NCBI RefSeq assembly: GCF_902686445.1
Contig: NC_062216.1
Span: 6,655,084 to 6,719,083 of the forward strand
Length of the DNA stretch: 64,000 nt
Direction of reading: 5' to 3'
Source of the DNA: Sciurus carolinensis
Lineage: Eukaryota; Chordata; Mammalia; Rodentia; Sciuridae
Shown: piece by piece, positions 11,978 through 22,352 of the stretch
How positions within the stretch are numbered: the first letter of the stretch is position 1
Layout of the letters: each line of letters begins with the position of its first letter
Made by a program: the position numbers and the translations under genes
The notes under the pieces: model-generated
Seen by the model: the letters and a program-made list of their open reading frames with translations, nothing else
Databases searched by the model: none
What the model was told of the DNA's origin: nothing

Positions 11978-12093
11978 TAAATTATTTATGGTTCCAGGGT
12001 CATAGCTCAGCGGAATTGGGCTTGCCTACCATGCATGAGGCATTGGGTTCGATTCTAGCACCACATAAAAATAAATAAAATAAATTATTTATG
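11978..12093 (+). mobile_element. ID/tRNA-Ala-type SINE with 13-bp target duplication
   Basis: The body (11991-12080) has pol III promoter boxes: A-box-like catagctcagcgg and B-box-like gggttcgattc. It ends in the A-rich tail ataaaaataaataaaa. The flanks repeat taaattatttatg exactly (11978-11990 and 12081-12093). tRNA-derived SINEs of this form are common in squirrels. Confidence 0.85.
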
Positions 12094-12359
12094 ATTCTAC
12101 ATGAGTACTGGCATTTAGGTGGAGAAATCTGTACACATTGTACATGAAAATTAGAAGGAACGTTATCTTGAACATAATTGAAATCTTACTCTAACTGATG
12201 CCACATGCCTCCTTGATATTTCTGCCAAAGACAGGTAGGCTTATTCCCAAATGACTTCCTTTTGAATTCAAAACCACCATAGCAATAAATCAGTCTCTCC
12301 CAGAAGGGAACCGACCACACCCAAACTTTTTAATCCATTTAAGTGCTTAGAGGTGTTTG

Positions 12360-12470
12360 GTTGATCTGACACTGAGTCAGTGGGTGTGGTGGAAAGGCTG
12401 AGATGTAAAAAGGCTGGAAACTCGGAGAATATTGTCATTTGAAGACCAACTCAGAAGAAGAAGCTTTCCT
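12360..12470 (+). promoter_or_regulatory. Possible promoter of the USP17-like gene
   Basis: An AP-1 consensus TGAGTCA at 12372-12378 and a weak TATA-like atgtaaaaagg near 12402 lie 120-150 bp upstream of the presumed start ATG. Mouse Dub genes are cytokine-induced from compact upstream elements (established). Whether this segment works the same way is inference. Confidence 0.3.
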
Positions 12471-12519
12471 CCTCTTCAGATCCCAACTGGGAAACCCTGT
12501 GGTCAGTGCTCCTGGAGAC

Positions 12520-14118
12520 ATGGAGGCAACTTCACCCCACTGTGGAGGTAAGTCTCTGTTTGATGCCTTTGTGAAGCCTAAATGTCCATCAAATGCAGCT
12601 GATGCTAAAGTCCCTTTGGGTTTTTTCTACCTGCAGAGTCACCATTGTCACCTTACACTAATGCATGCATGAAAAGCAATATGGCTCCTGTAGGGACACA
12701 GCTGGTTCCTAGGGAGAAACTATCTCTGAGCTGGCAGAAACATTCTGGGGCTGGTGCTGGACTGAAGAACATGGGAAACACTTGCTATATGAATGCCACT
12801 CTGCAGTGTCTGACATACACCCCTCCACTGGCCAACTACATGCTGTCCCAAGAGCCTTTCCAAACCTGTCCTCCTCACAGGGTCTGCATGCTGTGTGTGA
12901 TGCAAGCTCACATGACACGGGCTCTCCACCACCCTGGGGATGTCATTCGGCCCCTGCCTGCATTGGCTGCTGGCTTCCACACATGGCAGCAGGAGGATGC
13001 CCACGAATTTCTGCTGTTCACCCTTGACGCCCTGCAGAAAGCATGTCTGCGTGGGCACAAGCAGCCAGGGGCTGACTCCCAGGACATCACCCTCATGCAC
13101 CAAATATTTGGAGGGTGCTGGAGATCACAAATCAAATGTCTCTGCTGCCACAGCCTTTCAGACACTTTTGACCCCTACCTGGACATCAGCCTAGACATCA
13201 ACCTAGACATCATGGCAGATCACAGTGTGCAGCAAGCCTTGGAGCAGTTGGTGAAGCCTGAATGGCTAGAGGGGGAAAATGCTTATCATGTGGTGTTTGT
13301 CTGAAATAGATGCCAGCTTGCAAAACCTTGAGCCTGCAGACTGCCTCAAAGGTTCTCATGCTTGTACTGAAACGATTCTGTGTTCTCATGGGTGACAAAA
13401 TTGCTAAGCAGGTGCTGTATCCTGAGTGTCTTGACATGCAGCCATACATGGCTCAGTAGAGCAGTGGCCCTCTGGCCTATGCCCTCTATGCCGTGCTGGT
13501 CCATGCTGGGGTGAGCTGTCACAGTGGACATTACTATTGCTACATAAAAGCTGGGAATGGCCAGTGGTATAAAATGGACGATGCTAAGGTAGTGGCCTCT
13601 GACATTACTTGTGTCCTGAGCCAGTGTGCATATATCCTCTTTTATGTCCAGAAGAGTGAACTTGAACCTGACAGTGGGAGTGTGTCACTAGACAGGGAAC
13701 AGAGTGCAGTTGGAACTGAAGATTCAGTCTTGGGACTCGCCCAACAAGAGCTCCAGGAAGACTCCTGTAGCCACGTGGAGGAGTCAGAGGAGCCCCTGGG
13801 GGGCACAGTTGCCAGACAACTCACCTTAGATCTGTGGAAGTTCCTCCAAGAACAGAACCAACCAAAGTCTGAATCCAACCCAGGAAAGTAGAATTCACTC
13901 TGTCTCCCAATGGAGTCACCACTCAGCAGTCAAAACACAGAGGAGGGCAGAGAATTCATGATAACCAGGAAATAAATGAGCCCAACAAGGCTACCAAGGG
14001 CACAGTTGGTGAGGAGTACATGAACACTGGTATTGGAGGAAAGGCCAGAACCAAAAAGAGGAAGAACAAGCAGGTCAAGAAGTTGTGGTGGTGTTCTAGC
14101 AATCCAGTACGAGGATGA
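12520..14118 (+). pseudogene. USP17/DUB-family deubiquitinase pseudogene with intron
   Basis: USP17L/DUB enzymes are cysteine proteases that remove ubiquitin; mouse Dub genes have a tiny first exon and one intron. Exon 1 is 12520-12547 (MEATSPHC G). The intron 12548-12636 (89 bp) has GTAAGT and a pyrimidine-rich ctacctgcag. Exon 2 starts at 12637 in frame. The catalytic Cys box ([13 protein letters not shown], near 12762-12800), QQEDAHEF, and the catalytic His box (HSGHYYCYIKAG, near 13520-13555) are visible, as is a Lys-rich tail (KARTKKRKNKQVKK) near the family's usual end. Four breaks: a 1-base deletion at about 13289, TAG at 13307-13309, TAG at 13457-13459, and a 1-base loss at about 13888. 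The peptide would stop at 13304 without the catalytic His. It is not a processed copy. The exact orthologue is unclear because the family is multicopy. Confidence 0.9.
12548..12636 (+). other. Retained spliceosomal intron of USP17-like gene
   Basis: Donor GTAAGT and acceptor ttttttctacctgcag are canonical. Joining the exons keeps the frame (G|AG codon, then TCA CCA). This separates the copy from intronless retrogenes. Confidence 0.85.
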
Positions 14119-14131
14119 GCCCAGGTGCGTG

Positions 14132-14132
<1 letters not shown>

Positions 14133-14167
<35 letters not shown>
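14133..14167. repeat. (AC)n microsatellite
   Basis: About 17 uninterrupted AC units directly after the end of the USP17-like frame. Confidence 0.97.
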
Positions 14168-14169
<2 letters not shown>

Positions 14170-14980
14170 CACACAGAGAAACCCTAAAATGCTGGAGATG
14201 GGTAGACTCTGTCTAGATCATCCTCAGAATTCTCCACATGAATTTAGGGGAGAGTTTTCTAAATTTCAAATGTTAGAGGTGCAAATAAAATTTATATCCA
14301 GGTCTTCAGAATTATTCTGAGATCTCAGAGTTCCCTGGTGGAGCTAATGATGGTCTCAAAGGCGAAACCATGGTGACACGCTCACCTACACAGCTCCAAA
14401 TATTCAGCCAGTAGCACCTGGGCTTCCCCAGACTCAGTGACCCCCCTGCTTGTCAGGCCTTCTCCCTGCCACTCTTCTCTCCTCTGACTCCAGCCCCCCT
14501 TTTTGTGACCCTTTCTCCACAAACAGCTTTCTCTGAAAGAGACGTAGGAGCAGAGCTTCCAGGACACTCTGGGTCTCATAGGTTAGAGTAGAACACAAAC
14601 ATAGATAAAAATAGCTTAGAGTTTTTCAGATCTATGATAATTTTCAGATCTGAGGATCAAGGGAAACCAATGGGAAATTGCAACATTTGTACAATTAATG
14701 TGTTCATGAAATTATTTGATATGACACACTTATTTCAAGGGATTAGAATTTGTGAATTCTCTCACATGTGAAATTGAGCGAATGACAAGTAAATTTCAAA
14801 AGGAAATTATATGCAAGCTGTAATTGTGATCTCTTTATCTTGCTTCAATTGAGATATAATAATTCTTTGTGCCTACAATATACTATGCAATGTTTCAATA
14901 CTTGTATATATTATGATGTCTACTACCTCCAATGTTTATTCTTTCATGTTGGTGAGAATATTCAAACAACCTTTTCTTTC
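14168..14980. other. Unassigned 3' flank of the USP17-like gene
   Basis: No supported gene or repeat. The segment 14700-14980 is AT-rich. Confidence 0.4.
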
Positions 14981-14984
14981 TTTT

Positions 14985-15110
14985 TTAAAACAAGGCAACA
15001 GGATCGCTATCACCTGGGTGAAACTGGAGGACATTGTGTTGAGTGAAGTAAGCCAGGTACAGAAAGGGAGCATTTTATTGTCTTAAAGCAGAGCCTCAGT
15101 TCTCCACCCT
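14985..15110 (+). repeat. Old L1 ORF2 3'-end fragment
   Basis: Contains aaactggaggacattgtgttgagtgaagtaagccagg-type sequence, the conserved end of L1 ORF2 ([14 protein letters not shown] in the younger copy at 33.5 kb). Confidence 0.6.
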
Positions 15111-15419
15111 CACTGTGCAGATGCTGGTCCCATGGAGTTCCATCAGTTGATTCCAAACCATTGCGAATGGCAAGTCAACATGGAATTTGTGCCACAGAGA
15201 GTTTTCACTTTATACTACCCACTGTAAAAGTCATACAAAATAAAAATCAATTTTGACAAGCACAGATCCAAGCTTTCCTGATCTACCCATCAGCCTGTTG
15301 AACCCATCTCACCTGCTCCCGAATACAAAAGAGACTTCAATAGTTTCAGATTTGTTAAGAAGAAAACTTATATTCTGAATGTAGTAGCCAGACTTCAAAT
15401 GAAGGCTCATTCACACTTG

Positions 15420-15560
15420 AATGGTGAGCAACCTCCATATCCTCATCTGCATTTCTTATATTGTCTTAGACAACAGCCATGCTAATGGGGTGAGAGGGTA
15501 TTGCACTGTGGCTTTGATTTGCATGAAATGGAGAGCTGATGATTTTATGTAGTTTTTTTT
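15420..15560 (-). repeat. Old L1 ORF2 C-terminal fragment, minus strand
   Basis: The sequence ctaatggggtgagagggtat...gtggctttgatttgcatg mirrors 34001-34040 of the minus-strand L1 (attggggtgagatgg...ggttttgatttgcattt). Confidence 0.6.
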
Positions 15561-15729
15561 TTATTTCCTGGTTATTATTATTTATTCTTTTAGAAAGTGT
15601 CTATACATGTCATCCATATATTTTTATTACAATAAAATTTGTGGTTTTGTGGTTGTTACAAGATTTTCTGCTTTCTCATATATGCTGAATATTAACACTC
15701 TCAGATGAAAGGTTCAATATTTTCTCACA

Positions 15730-16110
15730 TTCTGTTAGTTGTCCCTCCACTGAGGATATGGAGAAAATGAAACTCATATTGTCTGTAGATGGGAATGTAA
15801 ATTAACTGAACCACTATAAAAATCATTATGGATTTCCCTCAAATAACTAAAAGTACATATACCTTGCTGGGGTTTACCCTGGTTGGGGTACCCAATCTTG
15901 GGCTTGTTTCCATGGCAGTTATCTTCAACATGTCAACAAGATACCCACACAGACATATTTATAGTAGCTCTATTCCCAATAGCTAAAACAAGGGATCAGC
16001 CTGGTGCCCAATGACAGACGACTGGATACAGAAAATCTGCTATATATGCACAATGCTGTAGTGTTCAGTCATGACAAAAAGCATAATCTGTAGACATTTT
16101 GTTATGCTAT
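15730..16110 (+). repeat. Old L1 ORF2 C-terminal fragment, plus strand
   Basis: Decayed copy of the conserved end of ORF2: gatatggagaaaatgaaact..., aatgtaaattaactgaaccactataaaaa, ...agctctattcccaatagctaaaac, ...tggatacagaaaatctg. The order corresponds to 44876-45160 of the young plus-strand L1. With the 15.4-kb piece it forms a head-to-head L1 patchwork. Confidence 0.65.
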
Positions 16111-16350
16111 GAGATCCAGGATCAGAAAGAGAGTACTTCCTGTTCTCTTTTCAAGTTCTGAACAACAAATTCAGAAGTCTAGTCAGAAAGATCAGTCATT
16201 ATTACAATTTGATAAGGGTGTGTGGGATGCAATGGGAAGGGCTTTGATCTCAGTGCACACCATATGCATGTATGCTACCATCACACTGAAGCCCATTAAT
16301 ATAAAAATTTAATGTGTGAATAAAAATAATTAAGGAATAAAGACAGTATT

Positions 16351-16880
16351 GTTATGGGGCACAACCTAAGAACAGAGTGATCACCACTGAGAAGTCCAAA
16401 TTGGAGAGTCTTTATTAAGCTGGCCAGCTGACTGTCTCACACAATGCCCCAAAAAATGACTATTGAGAGAACAGCCCCAACCACAGGGTTGTAAGTGTTC
16501 TTATACCAAAAATCACATCAATCATAAGTGTCTCTTGCTATGATTTGAAATTACAAACTAACATCACGAGATCATCAACAGAGGGGGAAGTGGGTTAAAC
16601 TGACCATTACTTAGGTACAAACTAAAGAATGGTTGCTAACATCCACACAATTACCTTTACATGGTACATTGATGAAGAGCAATAGAGGTCGAAGGATAGC
16701 AATTTTTACTACATAGATGTTGCCATTGTATATTATTAAACATGTCACACTAAGAAACTGATGATGGGTACGGAGGTGGGGTGTTCCCATGGCAGAAGTT
16801 ATTTCCTACATAACATGGAGTGTCAGAGCAAAATGGAGTCTGTTTGGCCATTTCCCTTAGAGTCTGGCCTGTAACATTCT
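16351..16880 (-). repeat. Solo LTR, class I-like family (copy 1)
   Basis: Closely related over its whole length to 49734-50280: both hold gagaagtccaaattggagagtct-type sequence, tgactgtctcacac, atcaacagaggg and ggtggggtgttccc in the same order. Ends are tgttatggg...tgtaaca. A minus-strand AATAAA is read from tttatt near 16413. No internal retroviral sequence adjoins it, so it looks like a recombination-derived solo LTR. Confidence 0.65.
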
Positions 16881-17320
16881 CATGGAGTCTGATCTGTCAG
16901 CCCAACACAGTATGTGCAAATATATCAAGGACTCAAAGACTGCTTTTAGTGAAGAAGAAGACTCTTCACTTGATCCTAAACATCTATGGGCACTAAAACT
17001 GTGAAAGACACCTGGCATTTCTGCCTTCACTTGCCTCTGAGGCATTCTCTAGGGAAGCCCCTGGAAGCCATGAACAGGTCTGGTAGATAAACACCCTGTG
17101 ATGGGCTCATACTACCACCCAGGCAGCCATTCCCCTCCTGAGATTTCCACCAACCTGGCCACTGTTTACCCACGACTGCCTGACTGTGACTGCTGGTTCC
17201 CTTGTGTGCACCCCAAGCAGGGCTCAGGAAGTCAGGCCCCTTGCCTCCCTGGAATAGGTGCATTCATTACAGTTCCACTTCCTACTTTCACTCAGCTGCA
17301 TGCTTCAACTGGTCTTCTTG
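16881..17320. other. Unassigned sequence left of provirus
   Basis: No supported feature apart from the first copy of the provirus target duplication at its end. Confidence 0.4.
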
Positions 17321-17326
17321 GTCAGG

Positions 17327-17696
17327 TATCGCACTCCCTGCCCGCAGAGAGACACGACACCTGGTTCTTTTCAGCTCTTTATTGCGCGCGTCTGCCATGG
17401 TTTCTCTCTCGCTTCTTCTTCCTTCTTTTTGGGGAAGCTACACCTCACTATATGCCCCCAAGCGACCAATCATCATACAGAGCACGAGGGGATAGCGTGG
17501 ACAGATACAGGCAGCATATACAGGCATGCAGTGATCATGCAACGTCCATGAGGGGGCCTCAACCAATCACTGAAACTTCCTCAAGTGACATCAGTTGTTT
17601 GCGCACAAGCTAGCTACACTCAACCACGCTGGCATCCTGCCAGGCGCCATCTTAGCCTTGCCACACCTATGGCCAGGGGTCCCGGGCACCCCGACA
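17327..17696 (-). repeat. 3' LTR of class II provirus
   Basis: About 370 bp, nearly identical to 21592-21960. The minus-strand poly(A) signal AATAAA is at 17378-17383. Its plus-strand left end has mutated from tgtcgc to tatcgc. Confidence 0.93.
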
Positions 17697-18037
17697 GTTC
17701 CCCCTTCTATATTATATAAATAAAGCCTCGGGACCGTGCCTGTCTCAGGCGGAGTGGTCAACCACCGTCCTTACCCGTCATTGGATAACTGAAGAGCATG
17801 CTACAGCTCCTGTCTTAGGTTGGTACGGGGTCACCTCCTTCCTTACCCATCTTTGACTACCCGTCCAGCATCGTGAGCCATACTTGTGGGGAACTGCCGG
17901 TCTCTAGGGCAGCCATGGCCTGATGAAAAATAATCTGGTCCATTTATTGGGTGGCTCGTAGTTGTACAACCAGGCGGGTGAGGAAAAAGATACCAAAGAG
18001 GAGTAAAAACCCCAAAGTGCCAAGGCTTGCCCACTGT

Positions 18038-18720
18038 TTACAAAATTGAAAGCAGAAGAAAACCATTTAGCCAGCTCAGACATAGAAGCAATTTGTACCC
18101 TAGTAGAATTAACTTTGACAATTTATCCCTAAGTCGTGTGGTAAGATTATCAAATTGAGACGACCAAGTAGAAGTAAGATAGGCTGACAATTTTTTAGAT
18201 AACCCAGCTGCGGTGCTAGAATTATCATATACAATGGGGGTAGCACAAACAGCTCTTAAAGAGTAAACACATCCCAGTCCCAAAAGTTCTTGTAATATGT
18301 CCACTTGTTCTTGTAGTAAGTCCACTCTTTGATTTATAAGGAGTATGTCTGCTGTTAGATGTTGGTTGAGGGTCTCTTTAGTCTGTAAGACTGCAGCTGT
18401 ATTTTTGACCAAGTGATTGACTGCTGTTGCTGTAGGTATGGCAGTTGCTAGTGCTGCTGTTGCAGAAACCACTATTGCAGTGACCATAGCCGCTGTGATG
18501 CCAAATTCTCTCCTGTTTCTTGATAGTAACACTGGCAATTCTACATCTCTAACAGAGACTGGGACTGGTAGGAAGGTAGGAACACACATTAAGTCTGCCA
18601 GCAGGAACCTAGAAGCATTTTAACATTGAGAGATAGCACAAATCTGAAGTACAATTGAGAGAAGCAGTTGTTTTGTTACATAGTTGAACTGTTCCTCCTA
18701 AGAGACTAAAAAGAGGTAGT
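18038..18720 (-). pseudogene. env: Retroviral env remnant (end of SU and TM subunit)
   Basis: The ORF 18589-18038 (183 codons) carries a furin-type R-N-R-R at residues 24-27. A hydrophobic Ala/Thr/Val-rich segment (about 28-58) follows, as expected for a fusion peptide, then a Leu/Ile heptad stretch and a pair of cysteines near residue 110. This is the plan of class II transmembrane envelope proteins. A further hydrophobic Leu-rich segment closes the ORF. Upstream (18600-18720), in broken frames, are remnants resembling the end of the surface subunit, with N-x-T/S sites and paired cysteines. Most of SU is missing, so no functional glycoprotein is predicted. The N-terminal Met of the ORF is internal to env, not a true start. 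Confidence 0.85.
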
Positions 18721-18990
18721 AAGTTAGTTTATTCTGTGGAAACACACAAACTGAGCCACAGCTCCAGTAAAGCACCGGGTTACCCTTATTACCCAGAGTT
18801 AAAAAAACCCCAAACAAAGAGACAAAGAGAAAGTTTATCTTAAGGGGACCTGAAGGTCTCCTATATTCCCCCTTTTTGTTTATAAAGAGTATTTTTGAGG
18901 GTGAGATGAGTATGTTCAACAATACCTTGTTTTTGTGGGTTATAAGGTACATCTGTGGTTAGAGTTATTTTAATTTTAGTGAGGAATTGG
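18700..18990 (-). pseudogene. pol: Retroviral integrase C-terminal remnant
   Basis: The minus-strand frame ending at 18698 shows YNPQKQGIVEHTHLTLKN followed by KQKGG. This is the conserved block of class II integrases that carries the catalytic Glu of the DDE triad. It lies directly before env, where integrase should be. Upstream the similarity breaks into the AT-rich module, so only the end of pol survives. Integrase inserts viral DNA into the host genome; this fragment cannot act. Confidence 0.75.
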
Positions 18991-18999
18991 TTCTTACCA

Positions 19000-20790
19000 A
19001 TTTTAGTTTTTAAAGAAAAATTTAGACTTTATAACATAGTACAATTTTTAGCAGTTGTTTAACCAATAATTGTATAAACCCCTATTTTTTAAGACAATTG
19101 TTCTAAAGAATAAAACTTAAGAGACACAAAGTTAAGAGTAAATTAGTGTTTCTAAGAAATCCTTGCCATTTTACCATGTCATTTTACCATATAGATTAAA
19201 CTTTGGCTTATATCAGAACATTAGTATTTCACCTTAGGAAAAACCTTAAATAGCTTTAGCTGTTTTACATACATACAACCAACTTAGTTACACATAGACT
19301 TGTTGAAACTTGTCCTTTATTACACACAGACTTTCTTATCCAGAAACATTTTCTTTTCCTTTTTATTAAATACATTTTCAAACCCAGAACCTTTTATTTT
19401 TTCTTTCCTATCTGTTGACCCCTTTTTGTTCACATTCTGAAACAACTCTTATGAAATTTCTGAATTTAGATAAATCACTCTATTTTAATAAGATTAAATA
19501 TTCTGTTGTTTATAGTACTCTTAATTGAAACACAGTTGAAACTTTTGGGACCCTTTATATATAGAATTTCACTTGTTAGGACATAACTTTTAGTAACCTT
19601 GTTTTTAGTTTAGTGAGGACACAAAGTAATCGTAAACCCTTTTTATTTACCAACCTATAAAAACACCAATAATGTTTAAGTATGTTACCCCATGTAATTT
19701 AATGAGTTAAAAGTACTTGATGTTATTTAACAATTAGCATTTCAACTTTGTAAATTAACCAGACGTCTCTACAAACACATTTGAGTAATCCCATACATGT
19801 TAACTCCAATTTATTTATTTTATAAAAACTAAGATATCAGACAAGTGTCCTGAACAGGATCTGCTGCCTCTTTCCTGTTGAAGAAAAGTCCTAGAAGCAA
19901 TTGATATTAGACATATTATTAACATCAATATTTTATTAGCTTAACCACCTAGAGAGTTGTGAGTTATTTCTAAAGACATTTTACTTTCATTAGTTTACCC
20001 AATTTAAATTGAACCCTTTTAAATCACGTGAATAAAAGTATTTGGATCCATTTTAAATTTTAATTTTAAGAGCGCTCAGTAGTGACGCAGACAAAACATG
20101 ACATTAGACAGCACAACATAACACATAACACAAAATCAAAGGCCTTGAAACATTATAGGTAAATGTTCATTGCCATGAAACAGATGTTCAAAAACTTCAG
20201 TTGAATAAAAAATAGAACTGATTAAAAATAAAATCATTAACCTAGGTATGTAGGATCAAAATTATGAGCTCAAAAATACAGCATTAAAGAAAAAACAAAA
20301 CAAAACAAAACAAGAATCCTGAAGAATAAGTTAGTTTTGTGTAGCGGCCCAGGAGTTTAAAACGGACACCCTTTTTTTTTTTTTTTTTTTTTTTCTTATC
20401 TTCAGGCTACCCCCCTTTTCTCCTTGAGACGCTGTAGTTACATTCCAATGTGGGTTCAGCAAGGCCAGGCAGGGGGAGGGAGGATCACCCAGGACTTTTT
20501 AACCCTTTTTTACCTGGTTGAGAAATCAGGTTAGGTTTGAATGCAGAAAACCACAAAACATTATTTTTTATTACTTTTAAGGAATGGAGCTGCTGAGCTC
20601 TCTGCCTAGGGGGACCCTCCCCTAAACTGATTTCCCTCTTTCTAACAAGTTGTTCCTTACACCCACTTTCATTTTTATTTTTGTTTGTCCCTGATCTTAT
20701 TGACGCCCTTTTTGATGTTTTAGACCCTTTTTTTTTTTTTTAATATTTTCTCCAAAACCTGACTGCCCTCAGTCAGAGGCTCCACAAAAG
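19000..20790. other. AT-rich noncoding interior of provirus; shared module
   Basis: No protein reading frame. It lies where the rest of gag, pro and pol should be. The part 19130-20280 aligns collinearly with 47560-48760 (for example cattttaccatatagattaaactttgg versus cattttagcatatagactgaactttgg, and attaacctaggt near both ends). A T24 tract is at 20371-20394. The origin of the module is unknown. Confidence 0.8.
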
Positions 20791-20798
20791 AGTGTTTT

Positions 20799-21308
20799 TT
20801 AACTATTGCCCACAGGTCTCGAGTCTTCACCGGTGTCAATGTCATCATTAATAGGGCGCTTAGACTGCATTGTTAGCTTCCCAAATGTCCTTTCTAGCTC
20901 CTCCCCTAAAAGTTCCTCTTCTGAATCCTCCCCGCCTGAGTCACACTTCCCTTCTGAGTGATGAGAACAAGACCGTTCCTCTTTAATCTCCTCTAAGACC
21001 TGACTTCCCTCTTCTATAGGTCCTCTTAGGTTTCGTTTCTCTTTGTGCTGCAAACAAGATTTAATCAAAGACCAAATGGCTAAAGTTCCCACAGGAAGCG
21101 ACTTTTGTTTCTCTGCTGTGCGCAGATCTTCTCCTAACTGCTCCCACTGTGGTATATTTAACAACCCTTCATCTAAAAACCACGGAGAAACCTTTTCTAT
21201 GGTATCAAGAAACGTTCAAGCTGCTTTTACTTTTAACGGAGTTCCGTGATTTTTCAGCAGCTCTCTGAGAGGCTGTTGCATTCTAATTTTAGACAGTTCT
21301 GTTCCCAT
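20799..21308 (-). pseudogene. gag: Retroviral gag matrix with early stop
   Basis: The ATG is at 21308-21306 and reads MGTELSKIRMQQPLRELLK, homologous to the gag start at 953. A TGA at 21218-21216 (codon 31) interrupts the frame, which is otherwise open to 20799. SPWFLDEGLLNIPQWEQLGEDL is the conserved matrix block, and an acidic Ser/Glu-rich linker follows. The frame ends at 20799 and passes into noncoding DNA, so capsid and nucleocapsid are lost. The gag start and leader are retained, which is where packaging signals commonly lie (family knowledge). Confidence 0.88.
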
Positions 21309-21458
21309 GGTTAAATTTCACAACACTAAGAGCTAATCCAAGTACAAAAACAAACCACACAACTAACACAAAAATAACACACACCACACAAACAATCTGG
21401 TACCACTGCATCTACCTATGTAGACTCAATTTTGCTGGGTTCCCTACCCTGCACTGCC

Positions 21459-21546
21459 GGACTCAAGGTCTTGAAATGAATATCACTGACGGACTCAAGG
21501 TCTTAATATGAATATCACTGACGGACTCAAGGTCTTAATATGAATA
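21459..21546. repeat. 32-bp tandem repeat in proviral leader
   Basis: The unit beginning ggactcaaggtctt and containing atgaatatcactgac starts at 21459, 21491 and 21523, about 2.7 copies. The first copy has ttgaaatg where the others have ttaatatg. It lies between primer site and gag. Confidence 0.9.
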
Positions 21547-21571
21547 TTTACCTTTTATTTACCTGTAGAGC

Positions 21572-21589
21572 TCCCGGGTTTCGGCACCA
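21572..21589 (-). other. Primer binding site for tRNA-Phe
   Basis: The minus strand reads TGGTGCCGAAACCCGGGA, an exact complement of the 3' end of tRNA-Phe including CCA. It lies two bases from the LTR. Confidence 0.93.
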
Positions 21590-21591
21590 CC

Positions 21592-21960
21592 TACCGCACT
21601 CCCTGCCCGCAGAGAGACACAACACCTGGTTCTTTTCAGCTCTTTATTGCGCGCGTCTGCCATGGTTTCTCTCTCGCTTCTTCTTCCTTCTTTTTGGGGA
21701 AGCTACACCTCACTATATGCCCCCAAGCGACCAATCATCATACAGAGCACGAGGGGAGAGCATGGACAGATACAGGCAGCATATACAGGCATGCAGTGAT
21801 CATGCAACGTCCATGAGGGAGCCTCAACCATCACTGAAACTTCCTCAAGTGACATCAGTTGTTTGCGCACAAGCTAGCTACACTCAACCACACTGGCATC
21901 CTGCCAGGCACCATCTTGGCCTTGCCACACCTATGGCCAGGGGTCCCGGGCACCCCGACA
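21592..21960 (-). repeat. 5' LTR of class II provirus
   Basis: 369 bp, nearly identical to the 3' LTR. The transcription start and poly(A) region would read leftward into the leader. The right end cccgaca abuts the target duplication GTCAGG. Confidence 0.93.
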
Positions 21961-21966
21961 GTCAGG

Positions 21967-22265
21967 CAGCAGAAACTAGCATGATTGGAACCCCAGAGCC
22001 AGGGACTTCACATCAACCCTCCAAAAATTCCCAATCCTCAGATCACTGCAGTGAGTGGGAAGAGCCTTGCTCCACTTCTCACAGAGATCACTCATTGTAC
22101 ACTAACCAGGAGACTTGGGTCCTCTGACTAAGAGAAAACCCCAGAGCTCCTATTCGTTATGGGGGTTGGAGGCCCAAGTCCTCCCAGGGGGCTTCTCTCC
22201 CTTCCAGGTCCCCCCCCCCTCATAAGAGCACAGCTTCCTGCTGATGAGGCAGTAAATTTCCTATT
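21967..22265. other. Unassigned flank
   Basis: No supported feature. A C-rich run lies at 22208-22218. Confidence 0.4.
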
Positions 22266-22267
22266 TC

Positions 22268-22352
22268 ATTTTCTTGTGGTGCTTGGGGATTGAACCCAGG
22301 GCCTCAGGCATACTAGGCAAGCCCTCTACCACTGAGACACACCCCAGCCCAG
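22268..22352 (-). mobile_element. ID/tRNA-Ala-type SINE, minus strand
   Basis: The plus strand reads ggtgcttggggattgaaccc...gccctctaccactgagacacaccccagccc, the reverse complement of the tRNA-Ala-like SINE head with B box GGTTCAATCCC and an A-box-like region. It is degenerate. Confidence 0.8.

Larger units (their letters stand above)
17321..21966 (-). mobile_element. IAP-like class II provirus with rearranged interior
   Basis: Two LTRs (17327-17696 and 21592-21960) flank the interior in the same orientation. The host DNA repeats GTCAGG immediately outside (17321-17326 and 21961-21966), the 6-bp duplication typical of class II retroviral integration. On the minus strand the order is 5' LTR, tRNA-Phe primer site, leader with a 32-bp tandem repeat, gag matrix, about 1.8 kb of AT-rich noncoding DNA, an integrase tail, env, 3' LTR. 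Protease, reverse transcriptase and most of gag are absent. By hand the LTRs differ at about 9 of 369 positions, so the insertion is fairly young. It resembles non-autonomous elements such as mouse ETn in design. Confidence 0.93.

Noticed and set aside
11991..12070. tRNA gene
   Set aside because: A- and B-box-like motifs are present, but the A-rich tail and flanking 13-bp duplication identify a tRNA-derived SINE.
13930..14320. Cys/Val and Thr/His repeat ORFs
   Set aside because: Read-through of the (AC)n microsatellite.
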